Origin: Faecalicatena orotica
Lineage (GTDB): Bacteria; Bacillota; Clostridia; Lachnospirales; Lachnospiraceae
Length of the DNA: 64,000 nucleotides
Reading direction: 5' to 3'
Assembly (NCBI RefSeq): GCF_003149245.1
Contig: NZ_QGDL01000006.1
Coordinates: 186,001-250,000, forward strand
The notes beneath the pieces are model-generated. The model did no database searches, was not told where the DNA came from, and saw nothing but the letters and a program-made list of their open reading frames with translations. Shown piece after piece: positions 26,358 through 34,989 of the stretch (its first letter is position 1; every line of letters starts with the position of its first letter). A program made the position numbers and the translations under genes.

Positions 26358-28912
26358 TCGTCATCCCTCCCTTTCATTGCATTTAGCAGTTCCTCTCTTG
26401 AAAGAGCCCCCAGTTCAGTCTCCCTCTTTAAGCGTTCATGGATATATTCCAGAATGATCAGATATACGGCAATCACGATAATGGAGGCAATCCACAGCAC
26501 AAGAAATACAATCTTGGATTCAATGCTGAACATCAGGATCAGGAAAATCACCGGCAGAATGATCATAGCTGCAAAGCCGATGCGTATCTGCTTCTGATAT
26601 CCCGCCTCGAAAGCTGCCGCCTTCGCAACCAGTTCTTCCCGCAGTGTTTCCTCTCCCATCAGCGCCTTAATGACAAGGGAAACCTGCGTCTTTTCCTGAT
26701 TAACCGCCTCTGTCTCGCAAATCATCAGGTCCGTCTCGGCAAGTTTCTTGTCGAACAGATAGTTTAGATTCATCAGCAATTTCCTGAATCCAAGTCCTAT
26801 CAAAAAGGCAATCGGCAGATAAAGCGCGAGGCACAGCAGATTTTTCATATACTCATACCCGTACATCCCTGCAACCGCTTCCCTCATGGCATTGATTCCA
26901 TAGGTAAACGGAAGAAGCGGATGAAGCCGTTGAAAAAATGCCGGTGTCATCTCAATCGGATACGTTCCCGCTGAACCGGGAATCTGTAAAATGACAAGCA
27001 CGACGCACAGTGCCTTGCCGATATGTTTAAATGCAATTGACAATGCATAGATCAGGTTTACATAGACAAAGGAGCAGAAGACTCCTGCTGCCACAAATGC
27101 CGCCGGGTGAAGGCACTGCACCTTTAGAAGCCATAAATCCCCCAGACATACGATCAGCCCCTGAATCAGCCCAAGCACCATGAACAGCATCCATCGTCCA
27201 AAATAGGCGCTGGCCGGTGAAAATTTAGGAACCATCTCATCCCGGTCCACTTCCAGCTTCAGAATCGCAATCAGAACGATTCCCCCTACCCAGAGCGCCA
27301 GATTCGTATAAAACGGCGTCATGGATGATCCGTAATTTTTCACACTGTAAAGCGTTTCACTCCGGATCGTAACAGGGGATGCCATAAATCCTGCAATAGA
27401 ATCGGCGTCCAATCCTTCCAGTGATAAAAACTTCTGGTAAGCGTCCGAACCCTGAAGCACCTTAAGGTCGGTCGAAATCCGGGCAATCTGCCCGTCCAGA
27501 GAAGAGACTGCCTCCCCGGTCCGGCTCAGAGCTTCCAGACTGTCATCCAGGCTTTCGTCCAGCTGGTTTAAAATCTCCTTCAACTGATCCGCAGAATAAG
27601 GGATGCCGGACAAGGTGGCAGACAAGCCCCCGCTCACTGTTGAGAATGAATCCAGTGACTGGTTAAGCTGCGGCAAAAGCGTCTGGTCAAAGGTCTCACG
27701 GTAGTCCTGCATGGATTGGCGGCTTCCGGATACAAGTGATTCCAACGTTTTCTTTGTATTTTCAGCGGTATCAAGCGCTTCGGCAATATTCGCATTCCCC
27801 TCCTTCAGGGAGGTCAGAAGATTCTGGTACTCCATGTTCCTGTCCTGAAGTCCGGATATAGCCTGACTGACCGTACCTGCTGCCTCATCCGCGACGCCAC
27901 CGGGAAGCTTTTCCTGAAGACTGTCGTTGAGCTGTAAAAGCTCCTCTAAAAGTTTTCCATTAATCTCTGACAGGTTTTCTACAGAATCTATCCCGCTGCC
28001 AATCACACCGTTAATAGTATCTGCCTGTGTTTTCAGAGAACTCAGTTTATCGGAGGCAGACCCGTAAATGCGGTTCAGACGGTCCTCCCCATCGGACAGG
28101 CTCTGGGAAAATACAAGTGAAAAATCTCCCACTGAATTACGGCTGTTCTCCAATACCGACGCCGCATCTTCAAATGCCCGGGAACCGGAATCTGCCGCCG
28201 ACTTTACTTCATCTAACGTGGCAAGTGTATCCTGTATCAGAGAATTGCTGCTCCCTGCCGTATCCTGAAAATTTTTCAGCACCGTCTGGTACTGTCCCAG
28301 ATTATCCTGAACGTCAGACAGCATAGCCATGACGTCTGTATCCATACGATTCATATCACCCGAAATCTTTGTCACGGATGACCGGATCAGCTTCGATATC
28401 GTCTCAGCTGCTACGGAAGAAAATGTGCCATTAATCTCCTGCTGCACAGTACCGGCCCCGGTATCTGTAATCTTCGGGGCAATCGCATTCTTCTTTTCAT
28501 TAATATAATAGGAAAGTTCCGGTTTCTTAGGCTTACCGGATATGATACTTAAAAGCGAACTGCTGAAATCTTCAGGTATCACAATTGCCGCATAGTATTT
28601 CCCGGACCTGACCCCCTTAACTGCCTTCTCTTCATCGACAAATGTCCAGCCCAGCTGGTCATTCTTCTTCAGGTTATCCACGATGCTTTCTCCTGCATTC
28701 AGGGTCAGCACCTCATTTTTTGATCCTTTATCATTATTCGCAACTGCCACCCTGATCCCCTGGGTATTGCTGTACGGGTCCATATTGGCTGCAATATTGA
28801 ACCATGCATACAAGGATGGAAGGACGCAAACGCCCGCCATTACAATCATAGCAACTTTGTTGCGGAAAAGCCGCTGTATATCTCTTTTAAAAATCTGGAA
28901 TGATTTCTTCAT
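26354..28912 (-). CDS. YhgE/Pip family ABC-2-like membrane protein (first of pair)
   Basis: This 852-residue paralogue of the next gene has the same layout: N-terminal helix with LPSLYAWFNIAANMDPY, long extracellular helical region, then C-terminal membrane helices with NAMREAVAGMYG. It adds a C-terminal extension of about 120 residues holding two more hydrophobic segments and a charged tail (YIHERLKRETELGALSREEL). The ATG at 28912 follows AGGAGG; an in-frame start 57 bp upstream lacks one. The pair may form a heteromeric membrane complex. Function is unknown. Confidence 0.87.
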   Translation of the reverse strand: MKKSFQIFKRDIQRLFRNKVAMIVMAGVCVLPSLYAWFNIAANMDPYSNTQGIRVAVANNDKGSKNEVLTLNAGESIVDNLKKNDQLGWTFVDEEKAVKGVRSGKYYAAIVIPEDFSSSLLSIISGKPKKPELSYYINEKKNAIAPKITDTGAGTVQQEINGTFSSVAAETISKLIRSSVTKISGDMNRMDTDVMAMLSDVQDNLGQYQTVLKNFQDTAGSSNSLIQDTLATLDEVKSAADSGSRAFEDAASVLENSRNSVGDFSLVFSQSLSDGEDRLNRIYGSASDKLSSLKTQADTINGVIGSGIDSVENLSEINGKLLEELLQLNDSLQEKLPGGVADEAAGTVSQAISGLQDRNMEYQNLLTSLKEGNANIAEALDTAENTKKTLESLVSGSRQSMQDYRETFDQTLLPQLNQSLDSFSTVSGGLSATLSGIPYSADQLKEILNQLDESLDDSLEALSRTGEAVSSLDGQIARISTDLKVLQGSDAYQKFLSLEGLDADSIAGFMASPVTIRSETLYSVKNYGSSMTPFYTNLALWVGGIVLIAILKLEVDRDEMVPKFSPASAYFGRWMLFMVLGLIQGLIVCLGDLWLLKVQCLHPAAFVAAGVFCSFVYVNLIYALSIAFKHIGKALCVVLVILQIPGSAGTYPIEMTPAFFQRLHPLLPFTYGINAMREAVAGMYGYEYMKNLLCLALYLPIAFLIGLGFRKLLMNLNYLFDKKLAETDLMICETEAVNQEKTQVSLVIKALMGEETLREELVAKAAAFEAGYQKQIRIGFAAMIILPVIFLILMFSIESKIVFLVLWIASIIVIAVYLIILEYIHERLKRETELGALSREELLNAMKGRDDE

Positions 28913-29082
28913 GCCGGTAAACCTCCTGTCTTTAACCGGTACAATGCCGTACACAACTGTATATGCCACTGTCGCGACTGCCGTGTGACAATGTATCAGG
29001 TAAAGTATACCAGAAGCAGGACAGAAAATCTATTGTTAAAATGACGAATGGTCATAATTTTATACATGAACTTATTATGCAT

Positions 29083-29122
29083 AAAAAAAGCAGTACAGGC
29101 CCCCTCGGGATATCCTGTACTA
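29083..29122 (-). terminator. Terminator of smpB
   Basis: AGTACAGG pairs with CCTGTACT around a 14-nt GC-rich loop, and a run of seven T follows on the minus strand. Confidence 0.85.
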
Positions 29123-29160
29123 CTTTCAGTTCCTTACGCGGCCCGGTCCCGGTCCGCCGT

Positions 29161-29628
29161 CTATCCTATATTCCGCACTTTAAAGTCTCTCAACGCCTCG
29201 CGTTTCTGGTCCTTTTTCGCAATATCGGCCCGCTTATCATAAAGCTTCTTCCCCTTTGCCAGCCCAAGCTCAACCTTGACAAGGCTGCCGCTGAAATAAA
29301 CACGCAGCGGCACGAGTGTATTTCCTTTTTCCTTCATCTTGCCGAATATCTTATTGATCTCATTCTTATGAAGAAGAAGTTTCCTCACACGCAACGGGTC
29401 TTTATTGAAAATATTTCCTTTTTCGTACGGGCTGATATGCATTCCATAAATGAACATTTCTCCGTTTTCAATACGGATGAACGCCTCCTTGATACTGCAC
29501 TGCCCCATACGCAGCGACTTAACCTCTGTCCCGTGCAGGACGATCCCTGCCTCATATTTCTCCAGTATAAAATAATCATGGTATGCTTTTTTGTTATTGG
29601 CAATCAGCTTGCCTTCTGTCTTAGCCAT
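29161..29628 (-). CDS. smpB: SsrA-binding protein SmpB
   Basis: This 155-residue protein binds the tRNA-like domain of tmRNA and is needed for trans-translation. Family motifs are [24 protein letters not shown], an oligonucleotide-binding barrel in the middle and the basic tail [15 protein letters not shown]. It lies 28 bp after rnr on the same strand. Its RNA partner ssrA is not adjacent here: it is 19 kb away on the other strand. Confidence 0.97.
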   Translation of the reverse strand: MAKTEGKLIANNKKAYHDYFILEKYEAGIVLHGTEVKSLRMGQCSIKEAFIRIENGEMFIYGMHISPYEKGNIFNKDPLRVRKLLLHKNEINKIFGKMKEKGNTLVPLRVYFSGSLVKVELGLAKGKKLYDKRADIAKKDQKREALRDFKVRNIG

Positions 29629-29656
29629 AGCACTTCCCCCGCGTCTTTTTTAATAA

Positions 29657-31813
29657 TTAGCCGTCATATTCCTGATCATCCCCGCAGAACTCAAAATCAA
29701 TGGTCCTCTGCAGCCGGTCTGCACCCAGCACACGCACCATAACTTTCTGTCCCAGTTTGTATACATTTCTTGTGTGTTCTCCGATCAGCTCATACTGATC
29801 TTCCCTGTAATCGTAATGGTCATCACGCATATTGGTGACATGTACAAGACCCTCGATTGTATTTTCCAGCTCCACATATGCACCCCATTTGGTAATGCCT
29901 GAGATAACTCCCTCGAACACGTCTCCAATCCGGTCCTGCATATATTCTACTTTCTTCAGTTTGACTGTCTCGCGTTCTGCTTCCTCTGCTTTTCGCTCCC
30001 TGTCACTGGCCTGAGCTGCGACACCCGGAAGGATACTCTCATAGTGGCCGATCCTGTCCTCATTCATCCTGCCCCTTAGATTCTCTTTGATAATCCTGTG
30101 AATCTGCAGGTCCGGATATCTCCGGATCGGTGACGTGAAATGTGTGTAATACTTTGCGGCCAGCCCGAAATGCCCTGTATTCTCAGGTGTATACTTTGCC
30201 TGCTTCATGGAGCGAAGTGCAAGGCGGCTGATCAGCGCTTCCTGCGGTGTTCCTTCGACTTTTCCGAGCAGCTTCTGTACTTCCTTTGGCTTTACCTCGC
30301 TGTTGCCCACATGGATGTGGTAGCCGAAATTATTGATAAACAGACTCAGCTTCTTAATCTTCTCCTCGTCCGGCTGTTCATGTGTACGGTAAAGGAACGG
30401 CAGTTCCCTCCAATAGTACTCCTCGGCCACGGTCTCATTAGCCATCAGCATAAAGTCCTCAATCATTTTAGTCGCGGCGTTTCTGTCATAAGGCTTAATA
30501 TCTATCGGTCTGCCGTTTTCATCCAGCACCATCTTTGTCTCTGGGAAATCGAAATCAATGGACCCTCTTTTCCTTCGCTTTTCCCTCAGGATTCCTGAAA
30601 GTTCCGCCATTTTCATAAACATCGGGACTAATGTACTGTATTTTTCGCTTTCCGTCTGCGGAAGCTTATCGTCTGCCTGTTCTTTTAGTATCTCTGCCAC
30701 GCTTGTATAGCTCATGCGCTCATCCACTTTGATCACAGTCTCAGCAATCACGTGGTCAATGACTTCGCCCTTCTGGTTAATCGTCATGATACAGCTCAGT
30801 GCCAGCCTGTCCTCACCTGCATTCAGGGAGCAGATCCCGTTAGATAACACATGCGGCAGCATGGGGATCACCCGGTCTGCAAGATAAACACTTGTCCCTC
30901 TTTTCAATGCCTCACGGTCCAGGGCGCTCTTCTCCTGAACATAATTCGTCACATCGGCAATGTGGACGCCCAGCTTGTAGCTGCCGTCTTCCAAGGTCAG
31001 GGAAACTGCATCATCCAGATCCTTCGCGTCTTCTCCGTCAATGGTTACCATCTGCCAGTCACGCAGGTCCATTCTTCCTGCCATGTCCGCTTCCGATACC
31101 TCTTTGCCCACGCGCTCAGCCTGATTCATCACTCTTTCGGGGAACTCCACCGGGAGGTCATATCCTTTCACTATGGACATAATATCGGTTCCCGGATCGT
31201 TGATGTGTCCGATAATCTCGATGACCTTCCCTTCCGGCTTCATATCCTGACCGCCGTAGGACATCAGTTCCACCACGACCTTATGACCCGTCATGGCTCC
31301 CTTTTCCTTACCCTCCGGAATATAAATATCCTTCAGCACACGCTGGTTATCAGGCCTTACAAAGCCAAAATTCTTACACTTTTCATAAAGGCCCACAATC
31401 TTCGTTGTTCCGTGTGAAAGAATGCGGACAATCTTGCCTTCCTTCCTTTTTCCGTCCGGAGATTTCGTAATAATGAATTCGACCTCATCCCCCTGGAACG
31501 CGCCTCCTATATTATCTTCCGAAATAAAGACATCCTCGTCCTCACCTTCCTGAAGTACGAAACCAAAACCTCTGGCATTCGCCTGAAACGTTCCTGTCAG
31601 GCGCTTCGCCTGTCCTTTTGCATACTTTCCCTTTTTAGAAACATAGATCTTCCCCTCTGCATCTAAAGCATCCAGAACTTCCTTCAGTTCCCCTCTCTGC
31701 TCCTTCGGAATCTGAAGCACGATCGCTATCTCTTTTATCTTCATCGGTATATAAAAATCATCACAAATGAAATCGTACAGTACTTTTTTTCTCTTTTCAA
31801 ATGTCTGGTCCAA
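29657..31813 (-). CDS. rnr: Ribonuclease R
   Basis: This 718-residue 3'-5' exoribonuclease degrades structured RNA, including targets released by trans-translation. An N-terminal winged-helix and cold-shock domains ([18 protein letters not shown]) come first. The RNB catalytic domain has [14 protein letters not shown] with the metal-binding aspartates, and a C-terminal S1 domain has the segment [23 protein letters not shown]. The order rnr-smpB is the usual Firmicutes arrangement. A terminator after secG means it probably has its own promoter. Confidence 0.97.
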   Translation of the reverse strand: MDQTFEKRKKVLYDFICDDFYIPMKIKEIAIVLQIPKEQRGELKEVLDALDAEGKIYVSKKGKYAKGQAKRLTGTFQANARGFGFVLQEGEDEDVFISEDNIGGAFQGDEVEFIITKSPDGKRKEGKIVRILSHGTTKIVGLYEKCKNFGFVRPDNQRVLKDIYIPEGKEKGAMTGHKVVVELMSYGGQDMKPEGKVIEIIGHINDPGTDIMSIVKGYDLPVEFPERVMNQAERVGKEVSEADMAGRMDLRDWQMVTIDGEDAKDLDDAVSLTLEDGSYKLGVHIADVTNYVQEKSALDREALKRGTSVYLADRVIPMLPHVLSNGICSLNAGEDRLALSCIMTINQKGEVIDHVIAETVIKVDERMSYTSVAEILKEQADDKLPQTESEKYSTLVPMFMKMAELSGILREKRRKRGSIDFDFPETKMVLDENGRPIDIKPYDRNAATKMIEDFMLMANETVAEEYYWRELPFLYRTHEQPDEEKIKKLSLFINNFGYHIHVGNSEVKPKEVQKLLGKVEGTPQEALISRLALRSMKQAKYTPENTGHFGLAAKYYTHFTSPIRRYPDLQIHRIIKENLRGRMNEDRIGHYESILPGVAAQASDRERKAEEAERETVKLKKVEYMQDRIGDVFEGVISGITKWGAYVELENTIEGLVHVTNMRDDHYDYREDQYELIGEHTRNVYKLGQKVMVRVLGADRLQRTIDFEFCGDDQEYDG

Positions 31814-31928
31814 ATTCTCACCTTCTTTCTTAATGATATGTTTTATAAGATTCCCAAAGTCGTCTAATTAAATGCGGCATGCATTGTATGACCCTTTGAT
31901 CCTGGCATCATCATATTATATAATAAAG

Positions 31929-31957
31929 AAAAAACACTCTATATTTTATAGAGTGTT
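31929..31957 (-). terminator. Terminator of secG
   Basis: ACACTCTAT pairs with ATAGAGTGT with a short AT loop, followed by TTTTTT on the minus strand, 16 bp after the secG stop. Confidence 0.88.
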
Positions 31958-31972
31958 CATCATCTTATCCTC

Positions 31973-32218
31973 TTAGTTAAATACACCCAGGTTCAAAACC
32001 AGTGCCAGAACCATAAATAAAATGGCAAGGAACTTCGTGGACTTTACAAGAGCGCCTTCCATAGAACGTCCTTTATTCTGTCCCCAGTAGGAATCCGCTG
32101 CACCACTGATCGTTCCCAAACCTGCCGACTTACCTTCCTGCAGAAGAATAATTGCTGACAGTGCAATACAATCTATAACAAATATAATCGTCAAAATAAT
32201 CTTTAAAATATCCATCAA
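31973..32218 (-). CDS. secG: Preprotein translocase subunit SecG
   Basis: This 81-residue protein has two membrane helices (about 5-25 and 58-78) with the SecG link segment LLQEGKSAGLGTISGAADSY between them. It assists SecYE/SecA protein export. The ATG follows a GGAGGTGGAG site. It precedes rnr-smpB as in other Firmicutes. Confidence 0.95.
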   Translation of the reverse strand: MMDILKIILTIIFVIDCIALSAIILLQEGKSAGLGTISGAADSYWGQNKGRSMEGALVKSTKFLAILFMVLALVLNLGVFN

Positions 32219-32291
32219 TCTCCACCTCCTGTGAATAAACCACGATTATCTTACCACAGATGGGAAGTATTTGCAATAACTTTTCCAAGTT

Positions 32292-33329
32292 TTAGATATC
32301 CCTGTGCCACTTTTCTAATACCGCTTCCACTTGTGCAATCAATTGTTCTTTATTTGGCATATACAACACATACTTAGAAGCAAAAATCTGATTGGATAAG
32401 CCACCAAGAGCATACTGCACATCAAAATTTCCCTTATCAGTGCAGAGGATAATGCCAATAGGCAGATTGTCATCTGCGTCATTGACCTCGTTTGCGTAGT
32501 AATTCAAGTACATATTGAGCTGTCCGACAGCTTCTGGCATAAGCTTTGTGGTTTTCAGTTCAATCAGAACATAAGAACGCAAAATTTTATTGTAAAACAC
32601 CATATCTACATAATAATGGTGGTTTGCAAATGTAACTCTCTGTTGCGTGCCTACAAACATAAATCCTCGTCCAAGTTCAAGCAAAAATTTTTCAATTTGC
32701 TGTACCAATGCATGTTCTAAATCGCTCTCTAAAAAAGAGGTATCTTCCGGTAACCCCAGAAATTCAAATACATATGGGTCACGGATAATATCCGAAGGGT
32801 TGGTGATTTCATTGCCTTTTAATGCTAAATCCAGTACCCGTTCTTTATTAGCTTCTCCGTTTGAAAGTAATAATCTTTCGAACAGGGAACTAGCAATTTG
32901 TCGTTTTAATTCACGGACAGACCACCCCGCATTTATTGCCTCTTTTTCATAAAAACTGCGTTTATCTTTATCGGAAATAGATAACAACTCGCAATAATGC
33001 GACCAACTCAATTTGCCAGACAGTGTCTGGCATTTTTCATAGTTCAAATAGAATTGCCTCATATTCTGCAAATTTGAACGTGAAAATCCTTTGCCTAATT
33101 CTTGTGTTAGTACCTTAGACATTTGCTTAAGAGTCTGCTCACCATAAGCAGCTCTTATGTTATTATCCTGCTCATACCGAACAATGATTTCACCCATTTT
33201 CCAATAAGAACTTAACAATTCGTTATTAACATTAACAGCTACATTCTGTCGAGCATTATCCAGAATAGTTTTGATTTCCTGCACAACAGGAGATAATTCA
33301 ATTGCTGCAACTAATTTATGTTCTTCCAT
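32292..33329 (-). CDS. PDDEXK nuclease domain protein (DUF1016/YhcG family)
   Basis: This 345-residue protein has an N-terminal DUF1016 helical domain (SSYWKMGEIIVRYEQ; GFSRSNLQNMRQFYL; LSWSHYCELLSI) and a C-terminal PDDEXK nuclease fold with YVDMVFYNKILRSYVLIELKT carrying the Asp and Glu-x-Lys residues. Members are thought to act in DNA repair or restriction-like defence and often occur near mobile DNA. The ATG at 33329 follows GAGGAG. It sits beside an IS66 remnant and a toxin-antitoxin pair. Confidence 0.9.
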   Translation of the reverse strand: MEEHKLVAAIELSPVVQEIKTILDNARQNVAVNVNNELLSSYWKMGEIIVRYEQDNNIRAAYGEQTLKQMSKVLTQELGKGFSRSNLQNMRQFYLNYEKCQTLSGKLSWSHYCELLSISDKDKRSFYEKEAINAGWSVRELKRQIASSLFERLLLSNGEANKERVLDLALKGNEITNPSDIIRDPYVFEFLGLPEDTSFLESDLEHALVQQIEKFLLELGRGFMFVGTQQRVTFANHHYYVDMVFYNKILRSYVLIELKTTKLMPEAVGQLNMYLNYYANEVNDADDNLPIGIILCTDKGNFDVQYALGGLSNQIFASKYVLYMPNKEQLIAQVEAVLEKWHRDI

Positions 33330-33415
33330 ATTTTGCTCCTCTGTATATAGCAATTCACATGTTGTTTTTTCTATCTATATTATATTCTTTTTTACCAATT
33401 CATCAATTACAATCG

Positions 33416-33667
33416 TTATTTTCTTTGCACGCTCAGATAAATGCGGTTTCGGCAGTTTCCTGACTTTATCTTTTCCTCTACTTCCGCCTTGGTGAGTGTC
33501 GTACCCTTATGTTCTTTTTGCCCGCCTGCCTTGCGGCCGGTCTTTTCCCGCCCATTATAAGTATTGACTGGCTTGCCGCCTTTCTTGTCACTGGAAGGCG
33601 GATTTGAGGTGTTGGAACTGTCATGATTGATGATACTTTTAAGACGGGCATTATCCTCACGCAGCAA
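33416..33667 (-). pseudogene. IS66-family transposase (TnpC) remnant
   Basis: About 70 residues match the N-terminal region of IS66 transposase: the leader REDNARLKSII, then SSNTSNPPSSD and EKTGRKAGGQKEHKGTT. The catalytic DDE domain is missing. The frame has an in-frame stop just before this segment and ends in 34 bp (33418-33451) copied exactly from within the acetyltransferase gene at 40485-40518. No intact IS66 ends or accessory tnpA/tnpB genes are present. Confidence 0.85.
33418..33451. repeat. 34-bp perfect direct repeat, copy A
   Basis: It is identical over 34 bp to 40485-40518, which is inside the GNAT-YoaP gene. Here it forms the end of the IS66 remnant, read in a different frame. 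Confidence 0.9.
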
Positions 33668-33725
33668 CTTTTTTCATTTTCTGCACTTATAATACAGTGT
33701 TGCTTAACGCGGAAAGTTTATTTTT

Positions 33726-33744
33726 GTTCAGCCTATGGCTGAAC
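33726..33744. repeat. Short perfect hairpin
   Basis: GTTCAGCC and GGCTGAAC flank three bases. No T-run follows on the minus strand, so its use as the terminator of the toxin gene is uncertain. Confidence 0.5.
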
Positions 33745-33772
33745 TGTTACCATACTTTCACGATACTCTTAA

Positions 33773-34138
33773 TTATAATTTATCCAGTGTCGCAAATATA
33801 TCCTGAAATAAATTATCTCCATATTTTTCATATAACTTTACTGCCAGATCATAACAGTAATTATCATCCCGTTCAAGAATCACTACAATATTCATTACAA
33901 TTTTATCAGGCACTAGTGTATATACAACCCTGATGCCTATTCCCCGGTATTTGATCTTAAAAAAGCCGGTCAGGTTATTTCCTCTTTTGTTTCTCAATGG
34001 CTTTCCATATCCATTCGGACTGGGCAGCGGTGCTTTCGATACTTTTAAAATTCCTGCGAGGACTTGTTTCCTGATACCGCGGTCCAGCTTTTCATATTCT
34101 TTTTTCGCTTCATCAGTAATCCGTATCTTCCAAGCCAT
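33773..34138 (-). CDS. RelE/ParE-family toxin
   Basis: This 121-residue protein has the RelE fold pattern: WKIRITDEAKKEYEKLDR at the start, then GNNLTGFFKIKYRGIGIRVVY, then VVILERDDNYCYDLA. Such toxins cleave mRNA on the ribosome or block gyrase. It overlaps the antitoxin gene by one base (TAATG), the usual arrangement. It is about 30 residues longer than a minimal RelE. Confidence 0.88.
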   Translation of the reverse strand: MAWKIRITDEAKKEYEKLDRGIRKQVLAGILKVSKAPLPSPNGYGKPLRNKRGNNLTGFFKIKYRGIGIRVVYTLVPDKIVMNIVVILERDDNYCYDLAVKLYEKYGDNLFQDIFATLDKL

Positions 34139-34488
34139 TATTCAATCTCAACACTTTCCGAAATCGCGGTTAATTCTTCCATTGAAAATCCTTCTTTTTC
34201 TACCAGTGACTCAAAATCTGTGGTATGGCTGTCCTGCCTGTTTTCTGCCAGTCTGAGAAGCTTAATGTTCTCGGCCATTTCTAACAGTCTCTCAAATTTT
34301 GCAAGTCGTGTCTGTAAGTTTTTATACTGTGCAACAGAAATTACTACTGCAGTCGGCTGATTATTCTTCAAAACGATGTATTCACTATTATTTTCAGCGA
34401 CATCACTAAATATCTTACCGGCTTTTCCCTGACTAAAGTCCGAAACAGGCACAAGTTTCTCTGCAAAATCTAATAATGTTGGGCTCAT
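34138..34488 (-). CDS. Phd/YefM-family antitoxin
   Basis: This 116-residue protein has a Phd/YefM DNA-binding N-terminal half (VPVSDFSQGKAGKIF; YIVLKNNQPTAVVISVAQY) and a charged, probably flexible C-terminal half that would mask the toxin. It precedes and overlaps the toxin gene and probably autoregulates the pair. The site AAAGGAG lies before the ATG. Confidence 0.88.
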   Translation of the reverse strand: MSPTLLDFAEKLVPVSDFSQGKAGKIFSDVAENNSEYIVLKNNQPTAVVISVAQYKNLQTRLAKFERLLEMAENIKLLRLAENRQDSHTTDFESLVEKEGFSMEELTAISESVEIE

Positions 34489-34634
34489 ATTGTTATCTCC
34501 TTTTTTTCTTATTATATAACGCAGTACTATTTAAATCAATATTTTAATTATTATTTTAACTAATATTTACTATAATATTTTGCATATTCAATTCAGGCTA
34601 ATACCGGGATATTTTTCTGGGGATTCGTTAAAAA

Positions 34635-34675
34635 CAAAAAAATGCTGAGAAACCCTGAAGATTTCCCAGCATTTT
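34635..34675 (-). terminator. Terminator of the GH3 operon
   Basis: AATGCTG and CAGCATT enclose a partly paired loop, followed on the minus strand by TTTTTTTG. Confidence 0.85.
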
Positions 34676-34698
34676 GACCTTCCTGCCACATTAGAAGC

Positions 34699-34989
34699 TT
34701 ATTTTACAACCGCCCTGATAATCTTGTTTTTTAACAGGCAGAATATAAATATCACAGCACAGATCACGGTTACTATGATGCTTGGCATACGTACCGCGTC
34801 GTTCGTTCCGGATGTCAGTATATATCCGATGGACCAGCTTAATATCTGCACGTCTCCCACTGCCAGAATCATAATAGCCAGTGACACAATTCCAAAGGAT
34901 GCGCTTGTCAGCAGCAGAACCAGCCAGATGAAGTTCAGTCCGTTATTGTGAATCAGTTCGTTCGCTTTTTTCCCTGTTACTTTACTCAT
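34699..34989 (-). CDS. Small membrane protein downstream of the GH3 glycosidase
   Basis: This 96-residue protein is not recognised. It has three hydrophobic segments (about 20-45, 50-63 and 68-88). The ATG at 34989 lies 8 bp inside the end of the GH3 gene, and the AGGAGG within that gene's last codons sets this start, so translation is coupled. It may be a membrane partner of the anchored glycosidase. Confidence 0.75.
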   Translation of the reverse strand: MSKVTGKKANELIHNNGLNFIWLVLLLTSASFGIVSLAIMILAVGDVQILSWSIGYILTSGTNDAVRMPSIIVTVICAVIFIFCLLKNKIIRAVVK

